64,000 nucleotides of DNA, taken from assembly GCF_000238355.1 (NCBI RefSeq), contig NZ_AHCA01000003.1, forward strand, positions 310,001 through 374,000, read 5' to 3'. The notes beneath the pieces are model-generated. The model made no database searches and was not told where the DNA came from. It was given only the letters and a program-made list of their open reading frames with translations. Each line of letters starts with the position of its first letter. The stretch's first letter is position 1. This stretch comes from Pseudoalteromonas haloplanktis ATCC 14393. Its GTDB lineage: Bacteria > Pseudomonadota > Gammaproteobacteria > Enterobacterales > Alteromonadaceae. Below are positions 1 to 8,616 of this stretch, in pieces. Made by a program: the position numbers and the translations under genes.

Positions 1-552
1 AGTTTTAAAGCTATCACGCACTGTTTTTAAGAACTCATCAAAGCCTTCACCTTGGAATACTTTAACCACAAATGCACCATTTTTCTTTAAAACTTGACTA
101 CACATATCTAATGCTAATTCCACTAAATACATACTGCCAGCTTGGTCAACTGAGCTATTACCACTCATATTCGGTGCCATATCAGAGAGCACCACATCAA
201 CATTCTTACCATCAATGCGATTTAATAACGCATCTAAAACAGCTTCTTCTCGGAAATCTCCTTGTAAAAAATCAACGCCGGCCAGTGAGTCCATAGGCAA
301 AATATCACAAGCAATAACTTGCCCTTTATCGCCTACTTTCTCAGCTAAATACTGTGACCAGCTTCCAGGGGCAGCTCCCAAATCAACCACCGTCATGGCT
401 GGGCGTAGTAATTTATCTTTATTTTGGATCTCGTCGAGTTTAAAAATCGCACGAGAACGCCAACCTTTCTTTTGTGCCTCGTGAACATAAGGATCATCAA
501 AATGTTCCTTCAACCATCGCTGTGAACTGGCCGAAAGTTTTTTATTCGTCAT
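1..552 (-). CDS. rlmE: 23S rRNA (uridine-2552-2'-O)-methyltransferase RlmE (FtsJ/RrmJ), 3' end cut by window edge
   Basis: Methylates the ribose of U2552 in 23S rRNA in the cytoplasm, late in 50S subunit assembly, using S-adenosylmethionine. The visible 184 residues are the N-terminal part; the family is about 208 residues, so roughly 25 C-terminal residues lie outside the window. The SAM-binding motif [14 protein letters not shown], the ACDI acidic strand and the catalytic region [12 protein letters not shown] are visible, and the reading frame runs open to base 1. It is divergent from yhbY, the same neighbour as in E. coli. The function is secure from motif and synteny. Confidence 0.95.
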   Translation of the reverse strand, partial: MTNKKLSASSQRWLKEHFDDPYVHEAQKKGWRSRAIFKLDEIQNKDKLLRPAMTVVDLGAAPGSWSQYLAEKVGDKGQVIACDILPMDSLAGVDFLQGDFREEAVLDALLNRIDGKNVDVVLSDMAPNMSGNSSVDQAGSMYLVELALDMCSQVLKKNGAFVVKVFQGEGFDEFLKTVRDSFKT

Positions 553-640
553 AAATTAACACGCAACTAATTAGTAATATTCTTTAGATGGCGTTAGAAT
601 ACCCTTAATTCAAGCCATATTCAGCAAAATTTGTAACAAC

Positions 641-937
641 ATGAAATTATCGAACAAACAAAAGCAGTTTTTAAAAGGTCAAGCACACTCTCTAAAACCT
701 GTTGTACTACTAGGTTCTAACGGTTTAACAGAGGGTGTATTAGTTGAAATTCAAAGCGCCTTAGAAATTCACGAACTTATCAAGGTAAAAGTACCAACAG
801 ATGATCGTGAAACTAAAGCCCTGATTTTTGAAGCTATTATTCGTGAGACGGGTGCTGAGAAATTACAGTCAATCGGTCACACACTTGTACTTTATCGCCA
901 AAGTGAAGAAAAGAAAATTCAATTACCACGTAATTAA
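641..937 (+). CDS. yhbY: YhbY family RNA-binding protein (CRM domain)
   Basis: A small (98 residue) single-domain CRM protein that associates with pre-50S ribosomal particles in E. coli. The sequence begins MKLSNKQKQFLKGQAHSLKP and carries the GSNGLTEGVL segment, the counterpart of the GxxG loop that contacts RNA; the length equals the family norm. It is divergent from rlmE, a conserved ribosome-assembly neighbourhood, with 88 bp between the two starts that must hold both promoters. A terminator hairpin follows the stop by 16 bp, so it is probably a single-gene transcript. Confidence 0.93.
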   Translation: MKLSNKQKQFLKGQAHSLKPVVLLGSNGLTEGVLVEIQSALEIHELIKVKVPTDDRETKALIFEAIIRETGAEKLQSIGHTLVLYRQSEEKKIQLPRN

Positions 938-953
938 TTATTTCTCCATTTGC

Positions 954-983
954 AAAAAAAACCAGCTTTCGCTGGTTTTTTTA
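954..983. terminator. Bidirectional Rho-independent terminator
   Basis: The stem ACCAGC/GCTGGT with a TTTC loop is flanked by an A-run on the left and a T-run on the right, so it can end yhbY on the plus strand and the phosphatase gene on the minus strand. Confidence 0.85.
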
Positions 984-1031
984 TGTCTGCGCTTAGCTAC
1001 CAATAAATTGTAAAGAAATATATTGAGGTGC

Positions 1032-1508
1032 TTAAAAATTCATCTTCAAACTTCTTAACTGATAGCCTTGTTCCGCTTTTTGTAAGATAAAATAGCGATC
1101 AAATTCAGTTTCTGGCATTTTTTCAACAGGCACTTGCGCTATTAACTGCGCTAATTCTGGGGTGGTATTACTGTGCCCCACAATAACCACGATGCCGCTT
1201 TGGGCAAGTACCGTTTTTGTAAATTGAGCTAAATCACCTGGCTTATACGTGTTAACACTCAGGCCAAAATATTCTGCCAAAGGAGCGGCGGTCTCAATGG
1301 TACGATTATAATCTGTGCTATAGATGGTGCTTGGTTTTACCTCACCAAACAAATTGAACAAGCGTTCGGCTCTTTGCCTACCAGCCTCTGAAAGAGGTGG
1401 GTTTTTACCTGCTAACTTTTCACTATGGCGAAATAAAAAAATAGCGTCGGGTGCTGCGCTTATGTTAGCTGCAAATAAAAAGAGTAAACTTGCTAAAACA
1501 TAATTCAT
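1032..1508 (-). CDS. Exported histidine phosphatase superfamily protein
   Basis: A 158-residue phosphoglycerate-mutase-like (histidine phosphatase) protein. A signal peptide (about residues 1-18, ending ISAA) suggests periplasmic location. The phosphohistidine motif appears as FRHSEK near residues 25-30, where RHG is more usual, and the second active-site histidine is in VVIVGHSNTTPEL. The substrate cannot be told. The start ATG overlaps the stop of the upstream serine hydrolase gene by 4 bp, so the two are translated together and may act on the same envelope material. The short length is like SixA, but the export signal argues against a cytoplasmic SixA role. Confidence 0.82.
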   Translation of the reverse strand: MNYVLASLLFLFAANISAAPDAIFLFRHSEKLAGKNPPLSEAGRQRAERLFNLFGEVKPSTIYSTDYNRTIETAAPLAEYFGLSVNTYKPGDLAQFTKTVLAQSGIVVIVGHSNTTPELAQLIAQVPVEKMPETEFDRYFILQKAEQGYQLRSLKMNF

Positions 1509-2683
1509 TTATTTTCCTCTTGATACGCCGTAACTTGCTGCGCACGTTTGTAAGCTAATGCGCGATCAATAAACTCTGTGGTTAATTCATTAATAAGGCC
1601 AGTTTCAGCATTGAGGATCAAACTAAAGCCTATATTTAAGTGCGGAATTACAACAAGGTCGCTACGATACCCCTGTACCCAACCACTATGATAATAAAGC
1701 GTTTCGTTGTCATAATCATACACTCGCCACCCTAAACCATAATAGGCTTCAGTAAGATGTTTTTTCCATACTCTACGGCGTAACTCTTTTTTAGTATGTG
1801 TGTAAGGTCTTGTTTGCGTAGCTAACTCGTCGCTTGATAAGACGGTTGGAAAATAGCCTAATTGGGCTTTTAACCATATAGCCATATCACTCGCACTGGC
1901 ATTAACCCCTGCGGCTGGCAGTACTTTATAATAATTTTTTTTCAATTTAGCGGTATGCCAACGTTTTCGTCCTCTTACATGGGGATAGGCATAGTTATCA
2001 TCAATTACCATGGCTGCGTAGCCTAGGCTGGCATCTTTCATACGCAGCGGCGAGAAGATAAACTCATTTAGCCACCGCGAATAATCCATCTGTGTACTGG
2101 CTTGGATCACTTCATCAATTAGGCTAAACATCACATTTTGATAACCATAACATTGCCCTGGCTGACAAATTGGCTTAACACTTAGCAACTTTTCAACAAT
2201 ATCAGGGTAACTCATTCTTGACTCAATTAGATTGTCATACGCATTTGGCACCAATCCACTAGAGTGACTCAATAAATGAAAGATTTTTAAATCATTTTTA
2301 TATCCAGTATTGATAAAGGCAGGGATGTACTTACTTACCGGATCATCTAAAGAAAATTTGCCTTCAACAGCTAGCTTTGCACTAAGTGAGCCTGCAAATG
2401 TTTTAGAAACCGATGCTAAACGAAATCGAGTATGCGCATTAACTGGTAACCCTTTATTCAGCTTTGTAACACCAAAACCCTGCACATAGCTCTGATCTGG
2501 GCCATTAACAATCGATAAAGCAGCCCCTGGGATCCCCTTACTTTTTAACTTATGTTCAAGATGTTGATTATAATCTTTGATGAGTTCACGCCACTGTTGA
2601 TCATCGGCATAAACCAGTGTCGGGAATAACACTAAACAGACAAGTAAAGAAAAAGCATATATAAACGGTACTAGGGTCTTCAT
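1505..2683 (-). CDS. Exported serine hydrolase, class C beta-lactamase / DD-peptidase fold
   Basis: A 392-residue beta-lactamase-family (Pfam Beta-lactamase) serine hydrolase. There is an N-terminal hydrophobic signal (about residues 5-26, ending LVYA). The catalytic SxxK is Ser91-Val-Ser-Lys94, the second element is Tyr181-Gln-Asn183, and the third is His332-Ser-Gly334. These are the three elements of class C-like esterases and D-peptidases. True AmpC enzymes carry KTG as the third motif, so HSG points to an esterase or D-aminopeptidase-like enzyme rather than a resistance enzyme. It is first in a two-gene transcript with the exported phosphatase. The substrate is unknown. Confidence 0.85.
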   Translation of the reverse strand: MKTLVPFIYAFSLLVCLVLFPTLVYADDQQWRELIKDYNQHLEHKLKSKGIPGAALSIVNGPDQSYVQGFGVTKLNKGLPVNAHTRFRLASVSKTFAGSLSAKLAVEGKFSLDDPVSKYIPAFINTGYKNDLKIFHLLSHSSGLVPNAYDNLIESRMSYPDIVEKLLSVKPICQPGQCYGYQNVMFSLIDEVIQASTQMDYSRWLNEFIFSPLRMKDASLGYAAMVIDDNYAYPHVRGRKRWHTAKLKKNYYKVLPAAGVNASASDMAIWLKAQLGYFPTVLSSDELATQTRPYTHTKKELRRRVWKKHLTEAYYGLGWRVYDYDNETLYYHSGWVQGYRSDLVVIPHLNIGFSLILNAETGLINELTTEFIDRALAYKRAQQVTAYQEENK

Positions 2684-2794
2684 TATTTTATTATTTTAAT
2701 CTAAATTAAGACGTTTGTGGCTTCATAATACCATGAAGTTTTACTAAGACTAACGTACAATATCGTGATTATTGAGTTTTTAAAGGGTTTTACA

Positions 2795-3604
2795 GTGTTT
2801 ATTCGTTATTTATCAATTGTATTTTTCACTTTCATTACAACAGCTTGTGTGACTGCCCCCCCCCCTGCTGCGCCTTTAGAAATGCCAGTCAAACCGCAAT
2901 TAAAAAGCCAAAGCTATCAAGTTTCTTATGAAACGGAGCACGCTTCACCAAAAGTAAAATCTGTACAATTACCTGCCCATAAAATAACGCGTAATCAAAC
3001 AGTGAAAGTCGTTGCTGATAAAGCGAGTGTGACAGATACTTTGTTCCAACAAATTACCGATGCATTAACAACGATGAATCTGCGCGTAATTGACCAAGGT
3101 GATAGTGATTACACACTTGCTATACACCAGTTAGAACTTAACTTTATCGAAGATACTAAATATAAAATTCAGCCACCGGTAAAACCCTATGCTTTATTTG
3201 ATAACGTTGCCCAGCTATACCCTATTCAACAGTGCGCAACAATCAATGGTGAAGTTAGCATGCGACTTATTCATCGAGCCTCTGGTGATGTTGTGTGGTT
3301 TGGTAAGTCATCAATTGATAGCGCCAGTTTTCACCGTGAGCCACTCATCTATAGCTTTAGTGAAGAGCAAGTAATTAGTAATGAGTTAGAGGTAGCCACA
3401 TTTGTCCATCAACAAAACACTGACCAAGCACGTTTAGCACGAGCAACTCAAGAAGTTGATATCCCTAAATATAAAACAATATCAAAAATGACCAGTTTAA
3501 CGAAACTACAAGGACCGTGTAATCGTACTGAAGTGAGTGCCCTAACGCCGATGATGCACTATTATTTGAGCAGTATTTTGATCGATAAAATTAAAGTACA
3601 TTGA
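2795..3604 (+). CDS. Hypothetical lipoprotein
   Basis: I do not recognise the family. An N-terminal hydrophobic stretch is followed by ITTAC, a plausible lipobox with the Cys at about residue 18, and a proline-rich linker, so it is probably a lipidated envelope protein. The body has mixed alpha/beta composition; the segment around SGDVVWFGKSSID resembles the variable-strand part of small outer-membrane assembly or transport lipoproteins, but this is too weak to name. I prefer the GTG at 2795 because an AAGGG sits 7 bp upstream and the signal peptide then has normal length; an in-frame GTG at 2765 would add 10 residues. It stands alone, upstream of the mipA-like operon. Confidence 0.7.
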   Translation: MFIRYLSIVFFTFITTACVTAPPPAAPLEMPVKPQLKSQSYQVSYETEHASPKVKSVQLPAHKITRNQTVKVVADKASVTDTLFQQITDALTTMNLRVIDQGDSDYTLAIHQLELNFIEDTKYKIQPPVKPYALFDNVAQLYPIQQCATINGEVSMRLIHRASGDVVWFGKSSIDSASFHREPLIYSFSEEQVISNELEVATFVHQQNTDQARLARATQEVDIPKYKTISKMTSLTKLQGPCNRTEVSALTPMMHYYLSSILIDKIKVH

Positions 3605-3631
3605 GCCAATGTTTAGATAATCACTACTGGC

Positions 3632-3673
3632 TACAATTTTTTACAGTTCAAGGGTACTCTTTGACAATATAAT
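3632..3673 (+). promoter_or_regulatory. Candidate promoter and response-regulator site of the first mipA module
   Basis: A perfect TATAAT (3668-3673) lies 37 bp before the mipA ATG, with no good -35 at normal spacing, as at activator-dependent promoters. Just upstream, 3632-3645 reads TACAATTTTTTACA. The same TACAAT-NN-TTTACA pattern occurs upstream of the second module at 15985-15998. An OmpR-family regulator encoded in each module could bind it. The -10 box is clear; the operator role is inference. Confidence 0.45.
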
Positions 3674-3710
3674 ACAAGTTAATAACTGCTTAATTAATTT
3701 TGGATCATTG

Positions 3711-4571
3711 ATGCAACGTAACCTACTCCCCCTACAGAAACTACTGTTATTATTGATCTGTGTGGGTGTATGGAGTACTGATAGTCATGCGAGTAACCGT
3801 TATTATGCCGATAATACCTTAGAGCCAACGTCAGGTTTCGCATGGGACTGGAGTGCTGGAACGGGCTATTACATTGAAGATTCTTATTTAGTTGGCATGG
3901 ACTCGTACAGTGATGGTCTAGAACTTGATATTAACCTTGCCGTTTCCTACGAACGTTTTTACTTAGATATTGACCACAGCCAACTAAGCGGCGGTATTAT
4001 TATTGGTTATAGCATAATCAATAAATATGATTGGGATCTTGATATTCTGGGCACTAATGTGCAAGCCGGATTTGATGAAACCGGACTCGACTTTTATAAT
4101 ACCGGGGTTGTACCAGAGCTAAAAGGAATACGTAGCCGTAAATATGATTTTGATACCGGCCTGCGACTCACCCGCCGTTTTGAAAACTCGCAAATTTCTT
4201 TCGAATATTTACATGATATTTCCAATGCACATAACGGTTGGGTCATAAATAGCTTTTTTAGCCATATCTTACCTTGGCAAAATTGGGAATTTCGTACAGG
4301 TGTTGGCTTAAGTGCTTACTCGGCTGATTTTACCAACTATTATTTTGGCATCACTGCAGATGAAGCAACCGCAACACGCCCCGTTTATCAAACGGATGAT
4401 GCCGCTGTCAGTTTTATTTTTGAGTTTCATGCTGAATACCCACTAAATCAACATTGGGTGTTTCTTGGCGGCTGGCTATCTACTTGGTTTTCGGATGAAA
4501 TAACCAACAGCCCTATCGTTTCACAAGGCTATCAGCACAAAGCCATGGTAGGCGTGCGTTATGTATTTTAA
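3711..4571 (+). CDS. MipA/OmpV family outer-membrane protein (module 1)
   Basis: An outer-membrane beta-barrel of about 286 residues. It has a signal peptide ending near SHAS, repeated alternating aromatic strands, and a C-terminal strand finishing MVGVRYVF with the terminal aromatic needed for barrel insertion. MipA/OmpV proteins include the E. coli MltA-interacting scaffold and OmpV porin-like proteins; which role applies here cannot be read from sequence. I use the ATG at 3711, because a TTG one codon upstream has no advantage. It is first gene of a module with a DUF3019 protein, response regulator and kinase; its 3' end overlaps the next gene by 11 bp. A paralogue sits at 15051-15908. Confidence 0.85.
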   Translation: MQRNLLPLQKLLLLLICVGVWSTDSHASNRYYADNTLEPTSGFAWDWSAGTGYYIEDSYLVGMDSYSDGLELDINLAVSYERFYLDIDHSQLSGGIIIGYSIINKYDWDLDILGTNVQAGFDETGLDFYNTGVVPELKGIRSRKYDFDTGLRLTRRFENSQISFEYLHDISNAHNGWVINSFFSHILPWQNWEFRTGVGLSAYSADFTNYYFGITADEATATRPVYQTDDAAVSFIFEFHAEYPLNQHWVFLGGWLSTWFSDEITNSPIVSQGYQHKAMVGVRYVF

Positions 4572-4953
4572 AGCTTCCGCCATCATCTGCTTATTACTAA
4601 GCGCTAAGCCAGTATTAGCCAATGATGAGCAGACTCAAGACTCGTCATTAATTGCTTTGCCCGATACCTGTGTAGCGCTGCGTGAGGGACGCAACTGTTA
4701 TGCTGATATTGAGTTAAACTGGCAACAGGACGACATAGGTAACTACTGCTTACGTGACGCCACCTCTAAGCATATAATGCAATGTTGGCTCAGGCAAAAA
4801 AGTGGTCAACTAAATTATGCTTTTGACTCAGTTGAAAGTATTTCATTTGAATTAATTAACAGTGATAACGGTAAAACCATTGCTACAACACAAGTACAGT
4901 TGCAATGGGTTTATCAAAATCGCCAAAAGAAACGCCGCTGGCGCCTTTTTTAA
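4561..4953 (+). CDS. DUF3019 family periplasmic protein (module 1)
   Basis: A 130-residue exported protein with a signal peptide of about 20 residues (cleavage near VLA/ND). Mature Cys37, Cys46, Cys63 and Cys75 have almost the same spacing as the four cysteines of the paralogue at 14663-15049, which suggests two disulfides in the periplasm. Other shared features are the CW pair at the fourth cysteine, an A-T-T strand and an Arg-rich C-terminus ending in Trp and Phe. I assign DUF3019 from resemblance; no biochemical function is known to me. It overlaps mipA by 11 bp and precedes the regulator, so a role as a periplasmic accessory of sensing or of the porin is plausible but inferred. Confidence 0.75.
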   Translation: MYFKASAIICLLLSAKPVLANDEQTQDSSLIALPDTCVALREGRNCYADIELNWQQDDIGNYCLRDATSKHIMQCWLRQKSGQLNYAFDSVESISFELINSDNGKTIATTQVQLQWVYQNRQKKRRWRLF

Positions 4954-4965
4954 AACGAGAATAGT

Positions 4966-5670
4966 ATGAATAATTACGGCACAATATTACTTGTTGAAGA
5001 TGACAGCTCGTTAGCTCAATGGGTGGCAGAGTATTTAACCGATCAAGGCTACACAACACATATTTGTGAGCGTGGCGATCAAGTGGTTAGTCATGTTAAA
5101 GAACTAAAACCAGACTTAATTTTACTCGACATTATGTTACCCGGCCAAGATGGTATAAGTGTTTGCCGCGAACTGCGTCAATTTTATCAACATCCAATTA
5201 TCATGCTCACCGCCAGAGACGAAGAAATGGATGAAGTTATTGGTCTTGAAGTGGGTGCCAGCGATTATATTATGAAACCCGTACGACCACGCGCCTTACT
5301 AGCTCGTATAAAAGCAGCACTGCGCACAACAAACGACAACTCAGAGCCGACAACGGATGAAACAATTGTGCAGGTGGGCTCTTTAAAAATCGATACACAG
5401 TCTCGCAATGTCTTTATTAATGACATTGAGCAAGGTGTTTCTAGCGCCGAATATTTATTGCTGCATTACTTAGCCTGTAATGCGGGACAAGTGGTCTCCC
5501 GCGATGCTGTGTTTAAAGCCACTAAAGGGCGAGAGTACGATGGACTTGATCGCAGCGTTGATGTGCTTATCTCTGCGCTGCGCAAAAAGTTTAACGATGA
5601 TCCACAACACCCTGAAAAAATCAAAACAATTTGGGGCCGAGGCTATTTATTGGTCGCCAACGCATGGTAG
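4966..5670 (+). CDS. OmpR/PhoB-family response regulator (module 1)
   Basis: A 234-residue two-domain regulator. The receiver domain (about 5-120) has the acidic pair Glu11/Asp12, phospho-acceptor Asp55 in LLDIMLPGQDG, Thr82 in LTAR and Lys104 in YIMKP. A winged-helix DNA-binding domain follows (about 135-232) with the usual RSVDVLISALRKK recognition helix and the GRGYLL hairpin. It is 12 bp downstream of the DUF3019 gene and 31 bp upstream of the kinase. It probably controls its own operon. Its closest relative in the window is the regulator at 13956-14648. Confidence 0.93.
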   Translation: MNNYGTILLVEDDSSLAQWVAEYLTDQGYTTHICERGDQVVSHVKELKPDLILLDIMLPGQDGISVCRELRQFYQHPIIMLTARDEEMDEVIGLEVGASDYIMKPVRPRALLARIKAALRTTNDNSEPTTDETIVQVGSLKIDTQSRNVFINDIEQGVSSAEYLLLHYLACNAGQVVSRDAVFKATKGREYDGLDRSVDVLISALRKKFNDDPQHPEKIKTIWGRGYLLVANAW

Positions 5671-5701
5671 TGACCACTAAAAAAGCTTGGTTCATCATAC
5701 T

Positions 5702-6994
5702 ATGAAAAAGTTTTATTTATCTTTACTAGGCAGTGCGTTACTTTCAATTGTGGTGTTAGGCTGGCTCATTGATGCATTTAGCCAACAAACCCATACCAGC
5801 CAAGATGAATTTGCACTGCAAAGCAAATTGCTAATGGGCTTTAGCCAACAAATTGCGGCTCAACCAGTACAACAAAGAGCTGAACATACGGCCATGCTTG
5901 CAGAGCAATTTTCATTAGGGTTGAGCTATCGGGCCACACAGTCATTAGCACTGCCACCTTCGTTATTAGAGCAAATCAATGCCGATGGCGGATTAACTCT
6001 AGAAGATCAAGAAGGCTTTTACCTGCTTTACAGTAATGATGCGCTCGCCCCTTTTCACCTAAAACTACGTCTAGAAAAGCCCCATGAACAAGACCAGCAA
6101 AATGATATGCTACTTACCCTGCTGTTTTATGCTGGCTTATGTGTGTTCATGGGATTTATTATCGCCCCTTTAGCGAAACGACTAGGAGTGGTCAACGAAG
6201 CCGCTAAAAAGTTTGCCAACGGCGATTTACATGCCCGCATTCGAGTATCACATTTTACCTATATAAAAGATGTTGAACTTACATTTAATCGCATGGCAAG
6301 TCAGATAGAAAAATTACTCGATGAAAACAAGCTTATGGCAACGAGCTTATCTCATGATATTCGCACACCTATTGCTTGCCTGCGGTTTGGTCTTGATGCA
6401 GCGCTGGATAGCCCTAACCAAGAGAAGGTAAAACATTACCTACATCGTATGGAAGCTGACTTAGACCAAATGGAGTCCATGCTTAAAAGCTATTTAGCCT
6501 TTGCTACTTTAGAACAAAAAGCCAATCAGCTAACTTATTCAGATACCGAATCAAGTAGTTACTTAAACACTATAGTACAACAGCTGGAGCCCAAATTACT
6601 GCAACGACAACTGGATTTGCAAGTGATTTGCGATAACAGCCAGATCCATGCTGATTTACATTGGCTGGCTCGTGCCATTACCAACTTATTATCTAATGCC
6701 TGTGACTTTGCAAAACACAAAATCATTTTAACCGCCTATAGCAAAGAACAAACGCTCATCATAACCGTTGAAGATGATGGCCCAGGTATCGCAGAAAAAA
6801 ATTGGCATAAAGTGTTCAGCCCTTTCTTTCAAGAGCAAACTCACCGTAACCGAGCAGATAAAAGTTATGGCTTAGGTCTGGCTATTGTTGCTAAAGTGGT
6901 TGATTGGCATCACGGTGAAATCACGGTAAACCGCAGTAAAAAACTAGCAGGTGCGTGTTTTACGCTCAAAATACATAACGCACAGCAATTGTAA
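5702..6994 (+). CDS. Sensor histidine kinase (module 1)
   Basis: A 430-residue membrane kinase, cognate to the preceding regulator by position. TM1 spans about residues 5-24, a periplasmic sensor region 25-135 without a family I recognise, and TM2 about 137-158. A HAMP segment follows, then HisKA with His218 in LSHDIRTP, the N box NLLSNACDFAKH, the G1 box DDGPGI and the G2 box GLGLAIV. It is a complete, apparently active kinase. I chose the ATG at 5702; a TTG 15 bp upstream would add five residues ahead of the hydrophobic start. The sensed signal is unknown but is presumably linked to the envelope proteins encoded upstream. Confidence 0.92.
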   Translation: MKKFYLSLLGSALLSIVVLGWLIDAFSQQTHTSQDEFALQSKLLMGFSQQIAAQPVQQRAEHTAMLAEQFSLGLSYRATQSLALPPSLLEQINADGGLTLEDQEGFYLLYSNDALAPFHLKLRLEKPHEQDQQNDMLLTLLFYAGLCVFMGFIIAPLAKRLGVVNEAAKKFANGDLHARIRVSHFTYIKDVELTFNRMASQIEKLLDENKLMATSLSHDIRTPIACLRFGLDAALDSPNQEKVKHYLHRMEADLDQMESMLKSYLAFATLEQKANQLTYSDTESSSYLNTIVQQLEPKLLQRQLDLQVICDNSQIHADLHWLARAITNLLSNACDFAKHKIILTAYSKEQTLIITVEDDGPGIAEKNWHKVFSPFFQEQTHRNRADKSYGLGLAIVAKVVDWHHGEITVNRSKKLAGACFTLKIHNAQQL

Positions 6995-7007
6995 CTTTAA
7001 TGTTACA
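6990..7007. other. Inverted repeat TGTAAC-N6-GTTACA
   Basis: A perfect 6-bp inverted repeat overlaps the stop codon of the kinase gene. No T-run follows, so it is not a standard terminator. It could be a weak processing hairpin or an operator for the downstream symporter; neither is shown. Confidence 0.25.
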
Positions 7008-7208
7008 GTTTACAGTGACTAACTTTGAATATATTAATATAAAACAAATGGATAGCGTGTTTTCATGGATACCACTAAATAGCGATCACTATTTATAAAT
7101 TGCTATTGCATACAGTACCTTGAAAATCTACTCAATAAGAGCTTTTTATTTTTTAACAATTACAGTAGATTGTCAGCGCCGTCACAAAATAGAGAAGAAT
7201 TAATAATT

Positions 7209-8561
7209 ATGAGCGCAGTCAGAGGGGAGTTTAGCTCCCGTTTTGGATTCATTATGGCCGCAGCAGGTTCTGCTGTAGGGCTTGGTAATATTTGGGGATT
7301 TCCAACCCAAACCGCGAGCAATGGGGGCGCCGCTTTTTTGATTGCGTACCTCATTTTAGCATTTTGTTTAGCGTATCCAGCATTGATGGCAGAACTTACA
7401 ATTGGTCGTCACGGCCAAGCCAATGCGGTGAGTTCATTACGTAAAATTTCAAATTCATCAAGCCAAAAGTGGTTTGCGTTTATAGTTGGTTTTGGTGGTA
7501 TTATTTGTGCCGGTTTGATTCTTAGCTTTTATGCTATTGTGGCTGGTTGGATGATCAGTGCAACCATTGAACCTATTGCCACGCTAGCAGGCAGCGAAAC
7601 CGCTTCAACATGGTTAAGTGAACAATCACTATCAAGAAACCTCATATTTACAGCCGGGTTTATCATTCTCACTGTGGCAATTATTAGTCGCGGGGTTGAA
7701 AATGGCATAGAAAAGTGGTCAAAACGTTTAATGCCTGCGTTGTTATCAATTTTATTTGCATTGATTGTTTATGTCATGCTGCAAGAAGGGGCGATGACAG
7801 GCCTAAAAGCTTACTTAGTACCTGATTTTAAATCAATTTTAGACCCTGAGTTGCTAGTTAGTGCCCTTGGCCAAGCCTTTTTCTCATTATCGCTAGGCAC
7901 CAGTGTAATGATTATTTACGGCTCTTATATTAGCAAAAAAGAAAACCTCGTCTCTCTTGGTGCCTATGTTACCCTTATTGATGTATTTATCGCCTTTGTT
8001 GCCGGCTTACTAATTATTCCTGCGATGTATGTTGCACAAGCGCAAGGAGTTGAAATATTCTCGGCCAACGGCAAGTTACTTTCTGAAGACACCTTAGTTT
8101 TTCAAGTATTACCTGCACTATTTGATGGCATGGGTATGATGGGCTTATTCGTTGCCTTTGCATTTTTTGCTTTAATGAGTATCGCCGCATTAACCTCGTC
8201 TATTTCAATGCTAGAAGCCCCAGTATCTTATGCAGTAGAACGTTTTGCGCTTGGTCGTGTTACTGCAACTTGGTTAATTGGTATTATCATTATGCTGATC
8301 AGCTTTAGCATCGTGCTTAACCTTGAAACATTATTTGGATTAGTTGTTTCGCTAACCACTAAATTTGGTCAGCCTATTTTAGGCTTGATGTGCTGTTTAT
8401 TTGTCGGCTGGATCTGGTATCGCAATTCATTACTTAATGAAATTAAGCAAGGTTGCCCAGACGTAGCTAACAGCCTATTTTGGAAAATATGGCCATGGTA
8501 TATTAAGTTTATTTGCCCAATCGCCATTGGTTTGGTGTTTATCAGCTCACTGCTAGGCTAA
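7209..8561 (+). CDS. Sodium-dependent symporter of the neurotransmitter:sodium symporter (NSS/SNF) family
   Basis: A 450-residue inner-membrane protein with about 11-12 hydrophobic segments. It couples sodium entry to uptake of a small organic solute, usually an amino acid in bacterial homologues. The family signature GSAVGLGNIWGFP is at residues 20-32, forming the unwound TM1 with sodium and substrate contacts. The ATG at 7209 starts a typical MSAVRGEFSSRFGF N-terminus; an in-frame TTG at 7170 would add 13 atypical residues. It is a single gene between the first sensor kinase and a terminator. Substrate is unassigned. Sodium coupling fits a marine bacterium. Confidence 0.9.
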   Translation: MSAVRGEFSSRFGFIMAAAGSAVGLGNIWGFPTQTASNGGAAFLIAYLILAFCLAYPALMAELTIGRHGQANAVSSLRKISNSSSQKWFAFIVGFGGIICAGLILSFYAIVAGWMISATIEPIATLAGSETASTWLSEQSLSRNLIFTAGFIILTVAIISRGVENGIEKWSKRLMPALLSILFALIVYVMLQEGAMTGLKAYLVPDFKSILDPELLVSALGQAFFSLSLGTSVMIIYGSYISKKENLVSLGAYVTLIDVFIAFVAGLLIIPAMYVAQAQGVEIFSANGKLLSEDTLVFQVLPALFDGMGMMGLFVAFAFFALMSIAALTSSISMLEAPVSYAVERFALGRVTATWLIGIIIMLISFSIVLNLETLFGLVVSLTTKFGQPILGLMCCLFVGWIWYRNSLLNEIKQGCPDVANSLFWKIWPWYIKFICPIAIGLVFISSLLG

Positions 8562-8587
8562 ATTAATCACAAACCACGCTGAACTAG

Positions 8588-8616
8588 AAAACCGCTCTAC
8601 ACTGAGCGGTTTTTTA
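8588..8616. terminator. Rho-independent terminator shared by convergent genes
   Basis: ACCGCTC/GAGCGGT stem (8591-8597 and 8604-8610) with a T-run on the plus side and an A-run on the other. It ends the symporter and overlaps the stop codon of the convergent acetyltransferase gene. Confidence 0.85.

Noticed and set aside
1505..2683. AmpC-type beta-lactamase resistance gene
   Set aside because: The third motif is HSG rather than KTG and the context is a phosphatase operon; better described as a general serine hydrolase.
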